Source of the DNA: Malachius bipustulatus
Taxonomy: Eukaryota; Arthropoda; Insecta; Coleoptera; Melyridae
DNA length: 64,000 bases
NCBI GenBank assembly: GCA_910589415.1
Contig: OU342633.1
Coordinates: 54,182,404-54,246,403 of the forward strand
Reading direction: 5' to 3'
Shown here: in pieces, positions 21,030 to 32,228 of the stretch
How positions within the stretch are numbered: the first letter of the stretch is position 1
Layout: the number at the start of each line of letters is the position of its first letter
Program-made: the position numbers and the translations under genes
Notes under the pieces: model-generated
What the model was told of the DNA's origin: nothing
Databases searched by the model: none
What the model saw: the letters and a program-made list of their open reading frames with translations, nothing else

Positions 21030-21810
21030 CCCATCAGGTCAGCCTCTTTGAGGAAGCTGACTTTTTTGGATATCGGTAATGTATCCATATGTCCTTCTGT
21101 GTGAAGAGGTTTCTCACGAAGGTTTGTAGTCCGGTCCTTAGCAAAGCGGGACGCTCGCATAGGATGTGTTTTGCTGTATCGTCATCCTCTAGAGGCAGCA
21201 TCAAGCGTTGATCTCTAAACACATCCTGTACAGATGATGGTTAAGCTTGCAGTGTCCAGTAGGTATATATGCCTATATTAAGTCTTTCAGTTCTTTCCTG
21301 TGAAGCTCCAATACTTCTTTCGTCTTTTTTTTCCACGTGCGTTTTATAAAGGCCTTGGAATGGTTAAATCTTGGTAAGTGTTGGGGAACCTTTCCTGGCC
21401 AGAGAGTAGCAAAGTTCGTTCTCTCCATTTTCAGCATGGACCGGAATCCAGTCCAGAGTTACTGCGTTGCTTCCTGCTTGGGATTTAGTGTTTATTGGCA
21501 GTTCCAGGCCAACTTGGACTTGCAGTAGACGGAGCTAAGGGTTTTTAGAGCTGCTTGGCTGTCTAAAAATATCTTTATTGATCTGCGTTGACAGTGCATT
21601 TTTTTCCTGTATCTACGCATAGAGCTCTATGGCATAGCTTTCAACCTGGAAAGCTGTTATGTGAAGGCCCAGGATCGAAAAAACTCTCCTTCTTCGAACC
21701 AGAGCTACACAACCCAGCTCCAGTTCTTGGTGGATGTCTTAGATCCATCGCTGAACCATCTAAAATCTGCTGTTGGGAGTTCATTTCTGTTCTTGAAATT
21801 TGCAAACGAG
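21030..21810 (-). pseudogene. RNase H and C-terminal relic of a non-LTR retrotransposon
   Basis: On the minus strand, pieces appear in the right order but in shifting frames. They are FSDGSKTSTK (first catalytic Asp, near 21745), GAGLCSSGSKKESFF, TAFQVESYAIELYA, FLDSQAALKTLSS (third acidic residue) and a decayed final motif. Then come GHCKLNHHLYRM and DDDTAKHILCERPALL, the C-terminal Cys-His region (21034-21270). Stops and frameshifts make it inactive. No RT core is attached. The family matches the relic at 38765-39650. Confidence 0.72.
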
Positions 21811-24800
21811 TCTTCTAATTTAGGATATTTGATGAAGAAAATGTATATCAAATGGTGGTGCGTACGTTATTGCTAGGAGTTTCTGCCCATCCAAAGAGAG
21901 TCTAAAATTCTGTACGCTCCATGTAATGAATGGCAAGTAACTTCCTGCTGGTGGTGGAGTATTGGGAGTATATTGGGAGTACATGGGACAGAATTTTGTT
22001 CGAGTGACTTCTTTTTAGTGGACATGAGAGAGCTGAAATTTTTCATATATCTGCTATCAGAAGTCATGCAGATTTTTTCATGAAACTGTGATTTCTCAGG
22101 AGTGTAACTAATTCGTCAACGAGTTCAATGATTGTCCCGAGTGAGATCCTCTCAAATAAACGGATTAAAACTTTATCCTGTTAAGCGTGAACTCCATCGT
22201 ATCTCGCAGCGCTTATTAGGTCAAAAAGGTATAAATATTCATCAAAGCCTGATTAAAATGGGAAATTTCCCTAAGAGGTGATGATTTTAGTTTTCCCTAA
22301 GCGGATTTTATGACGAACTGTTGCGAACGTCACAATTAGTGATTACATAAACCTGTTAATTCTAAGCCGCACTAATGAACAGTTGCCAGGCCTAAAATCA
22401 AATAAAGAAACGGCTCCATGTTATAAAAGATTAAAAATAATTCAAAAACTTAAATAAAGTCACTTTTGATCGGTCAGTGATACAATTTTTTTTGTAGATT
22501 TGAATAGTAAAATTAGGTGTCGCATGAAACGAATGGGTAAAATATAGACTACGCTGATGTTAACTGCATCAGGACCCTGTTTACTAATTAGAGTTGAGCC
22601 GTCTCGGGAATCGACGCTTATTGGTTGGATCGATAACGCAAATGCATGGCAAACGTTATTACGCAAATTAAAAAAGGGCGGGCATAAAAACTGTCATAAA
22701 ATTTGTAATTTTTTCCAAGTTTTGAAATGGATTTTCAGAAAAACTTTATAATAATCTCATGCTCATAACATCGTTTATGGCTAGCTATGTTATCACTGTG
22801 GTAAATTTTTTTGTTTTTAAGAAATGGCATCATCAAAAAACCTTCATCAGAAAAATAAATTTTCTCCTCTGCCTACAGTATAAGAAGACGAGGATAGCGA
22901 AGAAAAACCTACTGCATGAAGTGTAATAATGGAAAATTAAAAATTAAAAAGAAATGAGATTGAGAGAGAAATATTACTAAGCCGATGTAAGAAGAATCGT
23001 GAAAGTATAAATTTCTTATAATAAAGTCATATTTTCCCTTAGGTGTGTACGAATGCTTATCTAATCCAAGTCCGTTATACCTTATATTGTGAGACAAAGA
23101 TGGAAGTTTTAAACGTGTTTAAATATGGATTACGTAAAAAATATCCGGTTCATGAGCTCAGATATCTGGGGAATTTGATTAGCGCAATCCAGGCTTAAAA
23201 GACGAGCGCTCATGTCAAAGAACCGCTCTGACCCCTGTTGATCAACGAGGCACTCCCAGCTCCCGGTGGCGTCTACGAACGCGGACACGAGATTGAGTGG
23301 AAGAATAAGTTAAAGTCCTTCTAAGTTATGCGACCTTCAGGGGGATATAATGGAACTGTCATGTCGATGGGAGTCGATGGCGCCCTAGATCATATATAGA
23401 GCCCGATCTTTCATCAGCGGGAGAATATTGTTGCCCTTCCCTAACTTTATATACACTTGGAAAATGAACGATGTTGCTATAGTTTTGCAGATTCAGCTAG
23501 GAAATTACTGACACTTTATTTTCTTCAGAGATATGGTTTTGTTGGGACTTGCACGCTGTACAAAAAAGTATTCCCCACTCATCTGCGAAAAGTTACAACA
23601 ATAAATATGGCGGAAAGCGCACACAAGCAGGAGCTGGAGGTCGAAAACTTGGGAAATTTATTATTTTATTGCATTCTAACAACGCCTGAAATTTCAGCTT
23701 GTCCCGGAATATTCCTATCTTTAAAGGTAATTTCACTGTGCTAGCTGATTTTATTTCAGACTTGTGTTGTATTTTTGATGCGATTAAATTATAGGTAACA
23801 TAATAATGATAGCAAAATCATATTTTCGACCAAACATTTTTTTCAAGCATAAATAGTATGCTTTCCATTTTATCCGTTTTTACATGACCTCACATTCACC
23901 ATCCATCAATAAAATTATAAAATTCTCTCAGTAAGTTCCTTACACTACATTAGTTTAGGTCTGGCATTCCTGCCGGATGACCGAGTCGTCCTACGCCCCA
24001 TATTCACAGCCATTTGAGCGTCCCTGAAGATATTCACATCTGACCTAGTAACACCTCCGGTAATAAGCGTATGGAGATGTCCCGTTAAACTCCCTTAGTT
24101 GTGGATATTTTCCCGAGAGGTTTATGACGACCTCGCATGTGCTTAAGCTATTATTGTATCTCCGAGCGCATATGATCTGGACATAGTATACTAATAATAG
24201 CCCTTAAATATGTCACCTTATTTTCACGATATCCCATGAATTGATTAAAATCAATTGATTTTTCCAAAAGTTACAAAAGAAAACTAGCGGTGATCAACAG
24301 ATAAAACAGAATCCTACTTTGTTAGATTTAGTAACATCCATAAAGAAAATCTAAAAGTTAAAATTCATTTTAGTTGAGCGAGCTACTCATTGAAAGAACT
24401 CATTTTACAATTATTATAAACAAATGATGATTTTGTTAGTAAAATCATAAAAAAAAACCAATGCAACATTGGCATGCAACATCAATTATTGGAGAATGAA
24501 AATTTATTTAAGTCAATAAACCATGGAACAGAATATCCATACAAATACAGTTCACCTTTCTGTAAAGAAATGTTTTTCTTCGAGATCAGAATCTCCTATC
24601 TGAGAGCTTCCTCTCTGTTGCTGTTGAGTCAACTGGATCTCAAATTTCCTTCTCTCTTCATTAATCTATGTTCCGTGATCGTCCAAACGCAACGTTGCTA
24701 GTGTCCGATTTACAGCATTGAAATTCAGCTAGAGTAATGGAAAAAAATTGATCTATGCCTTACTGGTAGTACATTTTAAATTATTTCGTCTGCACTACAT

Positions 24801-26599
24801 TTTCTGCGAAACTATTTCTCTCCCTAGAAAATGCGGTGTATCATCCAAGCAGAAAAACAAATTCTTTCTTGATATTTAATAAAAATACGACGTAAATTTA
24901 CCTCAGGTGAAACAACAAACGATTCTGGAAGCTTAATTAAAACTCTTTGATATCAAACACCGACCAATTAAATGGATTATTTAATGTTTCCTTATAAAGG
25001 GTTAACGTTACAATTGATAATAAATAATAATAATACAAAAACAGTACAGTCGTTTCTCTAGTGAAAATCTGAACAAAATTTAGAAAGGTTTTGCTTATTT
25101 TTTGTATTTTCTTTTTGCATGAAGCATGAATCTAATATTTTAGTGAACCAATAATGTTTCCATTTATTTTACGGAGAATTCATTTTGGATATTATGTGAT
25201 GTAGGGATGATATATGGTTATTATGAAGTACATCTATACTTTATACAAACATACAGGGAAAATATCCCTATCGAATATGTAACCATTACATTCATGATCG
25301 TTTATACTGGATGAAATACTGAGTCAATAAGAATACGCAGACCGTTCTATCGCAGATACTATTCTGGAGACAAAAAAATAAGATTTTTTAATTCGCATTT
25401 CAGGGGGTATAAATTGGTTAAAGCTCATTATTTTTTAGTTTCCCTATTTATTCTCGCAATCTGTAGGTAGGTACAATTATAAAACTGTGTTGGGTGTGGG
25501 TAAAAGTTAACACCATTCTAAAAGAGAATTGAAGTCAAGAAATACATTTTTGTAATAAATCAAATATACCCACATTAATTAAACGGAAACCGGCGAACTT
25601 AAAATCCCCAGTTGGATCCAATAATATTAACTGAAATCAAGTTACATCGGAATTTTAATTCCTTGATTCATTTCGAGATTCAAGAATTGATTGCCATTCG
25701 GATTTCGCTGAATTCATTTATGTGGAGTATTCAGCGTTACAGAATTGGCTAAAGACTGCCAATATTTCTGCAATCTATTCGATTACTCCAAACGAAACTA
25801 CAAAACCCTCCCAATGGAACAGGAAGACATTTTGTGCTCAGCCAGTAACGTAATAAACTTTATTCCGGAATCAGTAAGTGTTTTATTCGACTCTCGCAGT
25901 TCTGTTGGAGGAAATGTATAAGTCAACTGGATAATTCTTCCATTTACTTATTTTATTAGTAAGGGACTGCAAAATTAATTAAGTCCTTTAAATAATTAAT
26001 TAATTTGCATAATTGGAGTTATGCTATAGATTTATGGGTTCTCATTTTCTTTTTTTTTTTCAAATTTATTACGGTTGAGCACACCAGAACATCGAAGGTT
26101 ACCTCAATAACTCTTACTTTCTAAGATTCTCATGCTATTTATTCGATACATCATTTTCGTTCTTTAGCCATATACCACCGTTTATGATATATCTGAATCA
26201 TAACTCTTGTCGGCTCTAACAGTTCAAACACATGTGTGAGGCATCTTATATATCGTATAACAAATAATTGATTTTTCAATAACTTATATTTGGTAATATT
26301 TTATCGCGGTAACGGTGGAATTCTTTCTCCACCACTTTTCTAGATGAACTATAAAATATAAACTATATCCTTTGAATTATGTGACAAAAGTTATAGTAAA
26401 GAAAAATAATATCTTGGCAATTATTTTTCCTTACATTATAAGCGCCTACCTAGAGTGATTTCCAGTCCACAACATATAGAAAAACACGATCATTTCGAAA
26501 TTCCGAAAGTTCCAGAAAATTGAATTCAATACTACTAACAGCAAATATATAAACCAAAGATTCGGGTATTAATTTCTAAACGGTTTCTTCTGCATGGAT
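21811..26599. other. Long stretch without recognised gene
   Basis: Small open frames up to 95 codons are present but none resembles a known protein. A GC-richer block at about 23210-23440 stands out from the AT-rich background without a supporting ORF. No paired inverted ends or RNA genes were recognised. Confidence 0.4.
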
Positions 26600-27000
26600 C
26601 CTTATGTAGGCTGTTTTATTTTATACCACAATCGATGGGGCGCTTCATTCCGGTCCTCGTTAATTCCAACCACCGTCCAGGCTTTCGTCAGCTGATGTAT
26701 TAAACGCATTACGTCATAAGGTGGGTAAGAGGCATTTTATCCCCCAAGTTTCCATGGCAACGTCGATGCCTTACCAGCAAACACGTCCTTTTGTCCTCGA
26801 TTTGTTCCAGAGATGCCAGTAATTGAATCGGGACGATTTAGGAAATTCGCGTACGTGTCGTCGTACTCGACTCGGCCGCTTTTATGTCGCTGGGGCAAAT
26901 TATGTTGCGGTTTTGGAAGTAATTTACTCTGCCTAGTTTGAAGAGCTGAGAGAGCCAGGGCTGTTTTATTTCCACTATGCCAGCTTTGCATTCGGTAATA
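26600..27000. promoter_or_regulatory. GC-richer block with an RFX X-box and a CRE-like site
   Basis: Within an AT-rich region this block is noticeably GC-richer and contains a full palindromic X-box at 26748-26761 and ttacgtcataagg (CREB/ATF-like) near 26710. An 84-codon open frame on the minus strand over it has no recognisable domain. It could be an enhancer or a promoter, or an unrecognised exon. No downstream gene was identified. Confidence 0.3.
26748..26761 (+). promoter_or_regulatory. RFX-type X-box
   Basis: GTTTCCATGGCAAC fits the X-box consensus of RFX factors (two half-sites around AT), which controls ciliary genes in animals. Function at this site is not shown. Confidence 0.35.
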
Positions 27001-27597
27001 TTTTAATTCACTCCATTCATTTTAAAAAGTATCTCACTATAACTTCCACTAATTAACTTTTCTATCTCTGCACTTAGAGATCTAATTACCCATTTTCCCA
27101 CAATACATATTTTGTCCCATCTAAGAATACTTATTAACAGAATTATTATTATATTAGTTTACCTCGTGCATGTCAGCAATAAAAAAAGAAAAAAAAAACA
27201 AGGTAATCATTCGTCCGCACGAAGCTGAAGTTGTTTTACAACAGTGACACCGCAACCCAGATCAAAAATTGATCTCCTGGGTAATTGTTCAGCGATCGTG
27301 TAACTGGGGGCGATTTAGTTACCTGAATTGAGTTTAAAAGGTGCCTATCTACAAAACATGACTGTTTTTTGCCGTTAAAAACTAGATTTCATCATTTCAT
27401 CTTGCTAGGTCACATTTTGACATCAATAAATTCACAATTTTCAATAAATGACCCCTTGAGCTAACATTTTCAAAATATTCAATACAAAACAATCACAAAC
27501 GCAAAAAAATCATTTGCTGAAGATGCTGTTTCAAAAGTACCGAAACCCGTGGTTAATTTTTATTAATCCATCTGTATAAGTAAGTACATAATATGTA
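27001..27597. other. No gene recognised
   Basis: AT-rich sequence leading up to the TA target of the next palindromic element; no ORF or repeat seen. Confidence 0.45.
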
Positions 27598-29109
27598 CCG
27601 GGGTGATTAAGAATGGTCACCGGGAATATCTCAGAAACGTCGAATAGCCTCAGGCAAAAACTTTTTTTCAGGAAAGTGACCCTAAAAAATCGTTGGAAAA
27701 TAGTTTTGTGCTTCTAAAATGACCGCTAGAGGGCGTAACCACCATTACCAAATAAAAAATTGCAATTTTCTCATTTTTTTTTTCAAATAAGAGTATCTAT
27801 AATCAAAATATTTTGCTTAAATAACCTCGATCTTTTTATCTGTCAGTTTTTTTTTTTTAAATAACTCAATAAATACAGTGGTGCATGGAGGAACGTCAAA
27901 CATTCGTATATTCAAATGTCGATTATTCCGGTTAACCTCAACGCAATTTAACAAGATTAGTCTTTTTACAAAGAATTTCCCTTCCTCTGTCTATTGAATT
28001 TTATGAATTTTTCATTTTATTACCACCGCAACCGCTAGAGGGCGTTATTTGACATGGAAACAAATATGGCGATTTTTCTAAAAAATATTAAATATTAATA
28101 TGGTATATTTATTTTTACATACTGAAAAAGAGAATTGAATTCTCAAGATGTCGTTGAGTTTGGACCCCGCAAAGATCAAATGGAAATCAGCCCTCGATAA
28201 AATTGCTGAAATTCAAATATGTTTTGCGGGTAACTTCATTATTATTGGAGCTATGTGAAGTCGGTTAAGTTAGCAAAAGTAAAGAGTTTTTGTCGCTGAT
28301 TATAGTGGTGCATGAAAACAGGAAAAAAAACAAAGCCCACGTCATGAGTTATTCCCAAAAACTCCATTTTTGAATATGAAAATTGGAATATCTCTTGACG
28401 TGTACTTTCAGTTTTGTTTTTTTGTTTTCACCACAAAAATTCTTCACTTTTGCCAATTAACTCACTTCATAGCTCCAATAATAAAATTACCAATGGTGAA
28501 CAGGAAAAAAAAACAGATTTTCCATCAAGCTTTATGCATATTCACTTCACTACTCATGGGAACTTTTTGATCGCTATAAATATATTTAAATTTCAGCAAT
28601 TTTAACCGAGGGATGATTTTCATTTGATCCGGTGCGGGGGTCCAAAATCAACTTTGCTGGCAGATATTACAGTTGGGAGAAATATATCCAGCTGAGCTTT
28701 GCAAGGGCACCTTAAGAATGTAAAAAAAAAATAGATAGGTATATTTAATTTTTTTCTGAAAAAACGCGTAATTTGCTTGAATGCCACCACTTTATTTATG
28801 GTATTAATGGTAGGTTAATTATAATTGAAAAAATTGTAAGATAAGAAAAATCGAGGTTATTTAACCACTTCACTTATAATATTTTGAATATATCCTCGAA
28901 TTAATCCTAATAATTTAGAAAAGTAATGAGAAAATTACAATTTTTTATTCTAGCATGACTGTTACGCCCCCTGGCGATAATTTCTGAAGCTCAAAACTAT
29001 TTTCCAGCGATTTTGTAGAGCCACTTTCCTTCAAAAAAAAATTTCCCGAGGCTGCACGACGCTTAGTTTCCAAGATATTCCTCATGATCATTCTTAATTA
29101 CTCACCCGG
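27598..29109. mobile_element. 1.5-kb palindromic mariner-type foldback element
   Basis: Begins CCGGGGTGATTAAGAATG and ends with the complement-like CATTCTTAATTACTCACCCGG in diverged form, flanked by TA (27596-27597, 29110-29111). The two halves are inverted copies nearly throughout. For example, cgctagagggcgtaac near 27725 matches gttacgccccctggcg near 28970, and tttggaccccgc near 28158 matches gcgggggtccaaa near 28640. The centre lies near 28350. There is no transposase; open frames inside are antisense chance frames. Confidence 0.85.
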
Positions 29110-29111
29110 TA

Positions 29112-29562
29112 CATAGTAGAATTTGAAAGTAGAATTACGCATTTAATTAATTAGACACAATTGAAGAGACCTTAATAACTCGAAGATCGTGGTATGAGAG
29201 TTACAATAATTAAAAAGTTGGAAATTAAAAATGTTCTAAAAAAAATTTTCAATTAATCAAACAACATTTACAAAATTGATACTAAGATGAATAAAAAAAT
29301 TCAGGATCGTTATACATTTACGAAAATTTTAATTCAATTACCAGAGTTGTAGTGGTTTAATTGAGAGAAAGAAAATTGAATATTGATTAGGTAGATTGCG
29401 TCTTGAGATTGGCTGCAGTTTCTTTATTGGTACTTAGTTTGGGTTCCGGAGATATAAAAGAAGAAAAAAACTGGTGATGACACCTTCTTCAGGAATCGAT
29501 CCTTTTATTTCTTTTGAACCTCAAAGTTGTAACTACATTATTAGACCGAAGCTAGTATAGTA
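29112..29562. other. No gene recognised
   Basis: AT-rich spacer between two large palindromic elements; no ORF. Confidence 0.45.
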
Positions 29563-29564
29563 TA

Positions 29565-30566
29565 CAGGGTGCACCATGTATCCTTCTCTATATTGCTATC
29601 TCTTAACGCTAATATATACAGAGTCGGTTAAACAAGTCCAAAGAAACGCAATTTTGTGGCCATCTCGAATCAGTCAAGATATGCAAGATATCACTGTGAC
29701 CGTTCCTGAAATATCTTGCAAAAACTGAAAAATCGAGATTTCTTATTTTTGCCGTATCTTTTTTATTATTGGAGATTAATGAATAATTTTTTGTGGGCTT
29801 ACATAAGTCGGCAAAAGCTACTCATCTGACATTTCAAAAATTTTCAAAGCCGAATAGATCCCAAGATTTCCATAGTCAACTTTCGTTTTTCTTATGGCCA
29901 CCATATTGTTTTTTTATGTTGTTCGGTATAAAAAAAATCATAAAAACTAAAAATTGTTAAACTTCAAAAAATAAATTAAAGAAATTTTTATTCTTCTTTT
30001 TTCTTTACAAAAAAGACAACTTTTAAGACCGAATTTCATAGATAAATTGAAAAACCATAAGGGAAGCACTATTTCGGCGTATTTTACAAATGTTGACGTT
30101 TTTCGACGATTTTTTTTTTGGGTTTTCTTTGAAAAAAGAAAAATTAAAATTAAGAATTATTTTTTTGTGAAGTTTATTAATTTTTGGTTTCCATCATTTT
30201 TTTCATATCGAACGACATAAAAAAATAATACGGCGGCCATAAGAAAAACAAAAGTTGACTGTGAAAACTTTTGGTTCTAGTCGGCCTTGCAAATTTTTGT
30301 AATGACAGATGGGTAGCTCTTGCCGACTTATGTAAGCCCTCAAAAAATTATTTATTAATCTCCAATAATAAAAAAGATATGGCAAAAATAAGAAATCTCG
30401 ATTTTTCAGTTTTTCAGGATGTTTCAGGAACGGTCACAGATATCTTGCATGTCTTGACGGATTCGACATGGCCACAATACTGCGCATGTTTTCTCTAATT
30501 TAACCGACCCTGTATCTCTTAGCGTTCAGGAGATAGCAATATACAGAAGGATACATGGTGCACCCT
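29565..30566. mobile_element. 1.0-kb palindromic mariner-type foldback element
   Basis: Begins CAGGGTGCACCATGTATCC after TA (29563-29564) and ends GGATACATGGTGCACCCT before TA (30567-30568). Inverted copies run inward through ttgctatctc, accgttcctgaa, gaaatctcgatttttcag and ggccataagaaaaac. The centre lies near 30066. The right-hand half contains an inner diverged end string (accctgtatctc near 30508), matched at the left by atacagagtcggt. No coding capacity. Confidence 0.85.
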
Positions 30567-30568
30567 TA

Positions 30569-30831
30569 GAACTACCAAAAATAAAACAAAAAGGAGAGAC
30601 TTATTCAAAATCCACCGGGGCAGCTTCAGAAGGAGAAGGCATCAAAATACCCAGTGGGGGGAGACTATAAAAACTTAATTTCCTTACTATTAAGTTTCGC
30701 AATTTACAACAGTAGGTCGATTTCTTGTTATTCGCATAAAGCGTTGAATATTAATTATTATCAGATGAAAGATAACATCTGGTAAGTCCTTAAAAATTAT
30801 CATTAACTAATTGAAATTGTCAAGAGAATAA
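30569..30831. other. No gene recognised
   Basis: Spacer between mobile elements, ending in the TAA target of the next MITE. Confidence 0.5.
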
Positions 30832-31456
30832 AGGCCCAGTTACACGGTGCGTGGTTCGGCGAACCACGGAACTGGTGCGTGGTTCGCAGAGACTCGCACT
30901 TTAGCGAACCAGGGATGGTCACACAGTTCGTGGCTCGTTTAGTATTTTTTCGCAATCGGTTCGCCGAGACAACATGGAACCCAGTTTGTTTCATTGAAAG
31001 CAATAGGAGCGCTCTCCCAACTGTCAAGTCAATTATCAATGTATACGTAACCACCGATCATGTCTGTTCGTAGAAAATTTCCAGGGACCACGGCAAAAGT
31101 GCCCGGAATCAATTACGATTATACCATTAAAAAGCAGTATAGGAAGACTTGCTATCAAATACCTAACTAAGATCACTTTTCCGCCTGCATGCAATAAAAG
31201 ACACAATTGTCATAAAATAAATTGCAAAACTGATCATTGGTTCGGGATATGGCGAACCAGCACGAACCGACGACAAACCTACACGAACCTATCGGTTCGC
31301 CCGCTTTGTTCTGTGCAAATTTACCGACTCCCGATGGATACTGCGAACCAGACACCACGAACCTCGAGCCCATAGCAAGCCACCTATGTCACACGGTGCG
31401 TGGTTCGCGGCTCTTCCAGACAGGTTCGCCGAACCACGGACCGTTTAACCGGGCCT
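30832..31456 (+). mobile_element. PIF/Harbinger-like MITE, copy 1
   Basis: A 625-bp element starting AGGCCCAGTTACACGG and ending CCGTTTAACCGGGCCT, flanked by TAA on both sides (30829-30831, 31457-31459). Both ends are dense in GGTTCGC / GCGAACC strings in both directions, which look like subterminal transposase sites. No transposase is encoded; open frames on both strands reflect the palindromic ends. The 3-bp TAA duplication fits PIF/Harbinger (family knowledge). A near-identical copy lies 134 bp downstream in the same orientation. Confidence 0.82.
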
Positions 31457-31590
31457 TAATAATGATCGTTTTGGTAATATTACGACAGCCAGATGACCAG
31501 TTGACATCAGATCCGTACCCTTGACGCTTCGGTAAAATTATTAGATAGAAGCTCGATTGACGATTTTTTAACTATCGATGGTACGTGTAA
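31457..31590. other. Spacer between the two MITE copies
   Basis: 134 bp of unique sequence including a TAA at each edge. It is not part of either element, so the copies are separate insertions or a segmental duplication with different flanks. Confidence 0.6.
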
Positions 31591-32225
31591 AGGCCCAGTT
31601 ACACGGTGCGTGGTTCGGCGAACCACAGAACTGGTGCGTGGTTCGCAGAGACTCGCACTTTAGCGAACCAGGGATGGTCACACAGTTCGTGGCTCGTTTA
31701 GTATTTTTGCGCAATCGGTTCGCCGAGACAATATGGAACCCAGTTTGTTTTATTGAAAGCAATAGGAGCGCTCTCCCAACTGTCAAGTCAATTATCAATG
31801 TACCTACACGTAACCACCGATCATGTCTGTTCGGAGAAAATTTCCAGGGACCACGGCAAAAGTGCCCGGAATCAATTACGATTATACCATTAAAAAGCAG
31901 TATACGAAGACTTGCTATCAATTTCCTAACTAAGATCACTTTTAATTTCCGCCTGTATTGAATAAAAGACACAAATTGTCATAAAATAAATTGCAAAACT
32001 GATCATTGGTTCGGGATATGGCGAACCAGCACGAACCGACGACAAACCTACACGAACCTATCGGTTCGCCCGCTTTGTTCTGTGCAAATTTACCGACTCC
32101 CGATGGATACAGCGAACCATACACCACGAACCGCGAGCCCATAGCGAGCCACCTATGTCACACGGTGCGTGGTTCGCGGCTCTTCGAGACAGGTTCGCCG
32201 AACCACGGACCGTGTAACCGGGCCT
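31591..32225 (+). mobile_element. PIF/Harbinger-like MITE, copy 2
   Basis: A 635-bp copy of the upstream element, starting AGGCCCAGTTACACGG and ending CCGTGTAACCGGGCCT, flanked by its own TAA duplication (31588-31590, 32226-32228). It differs from copy 1 by scattered substitutions and short indels. Its right end keeps CCGTGTAACC where copy 1 has CCGTTTAACC, so the two differ even in the terminal repeat. Confidence 0.82.
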
Positions 32226-32228
32226 TAA

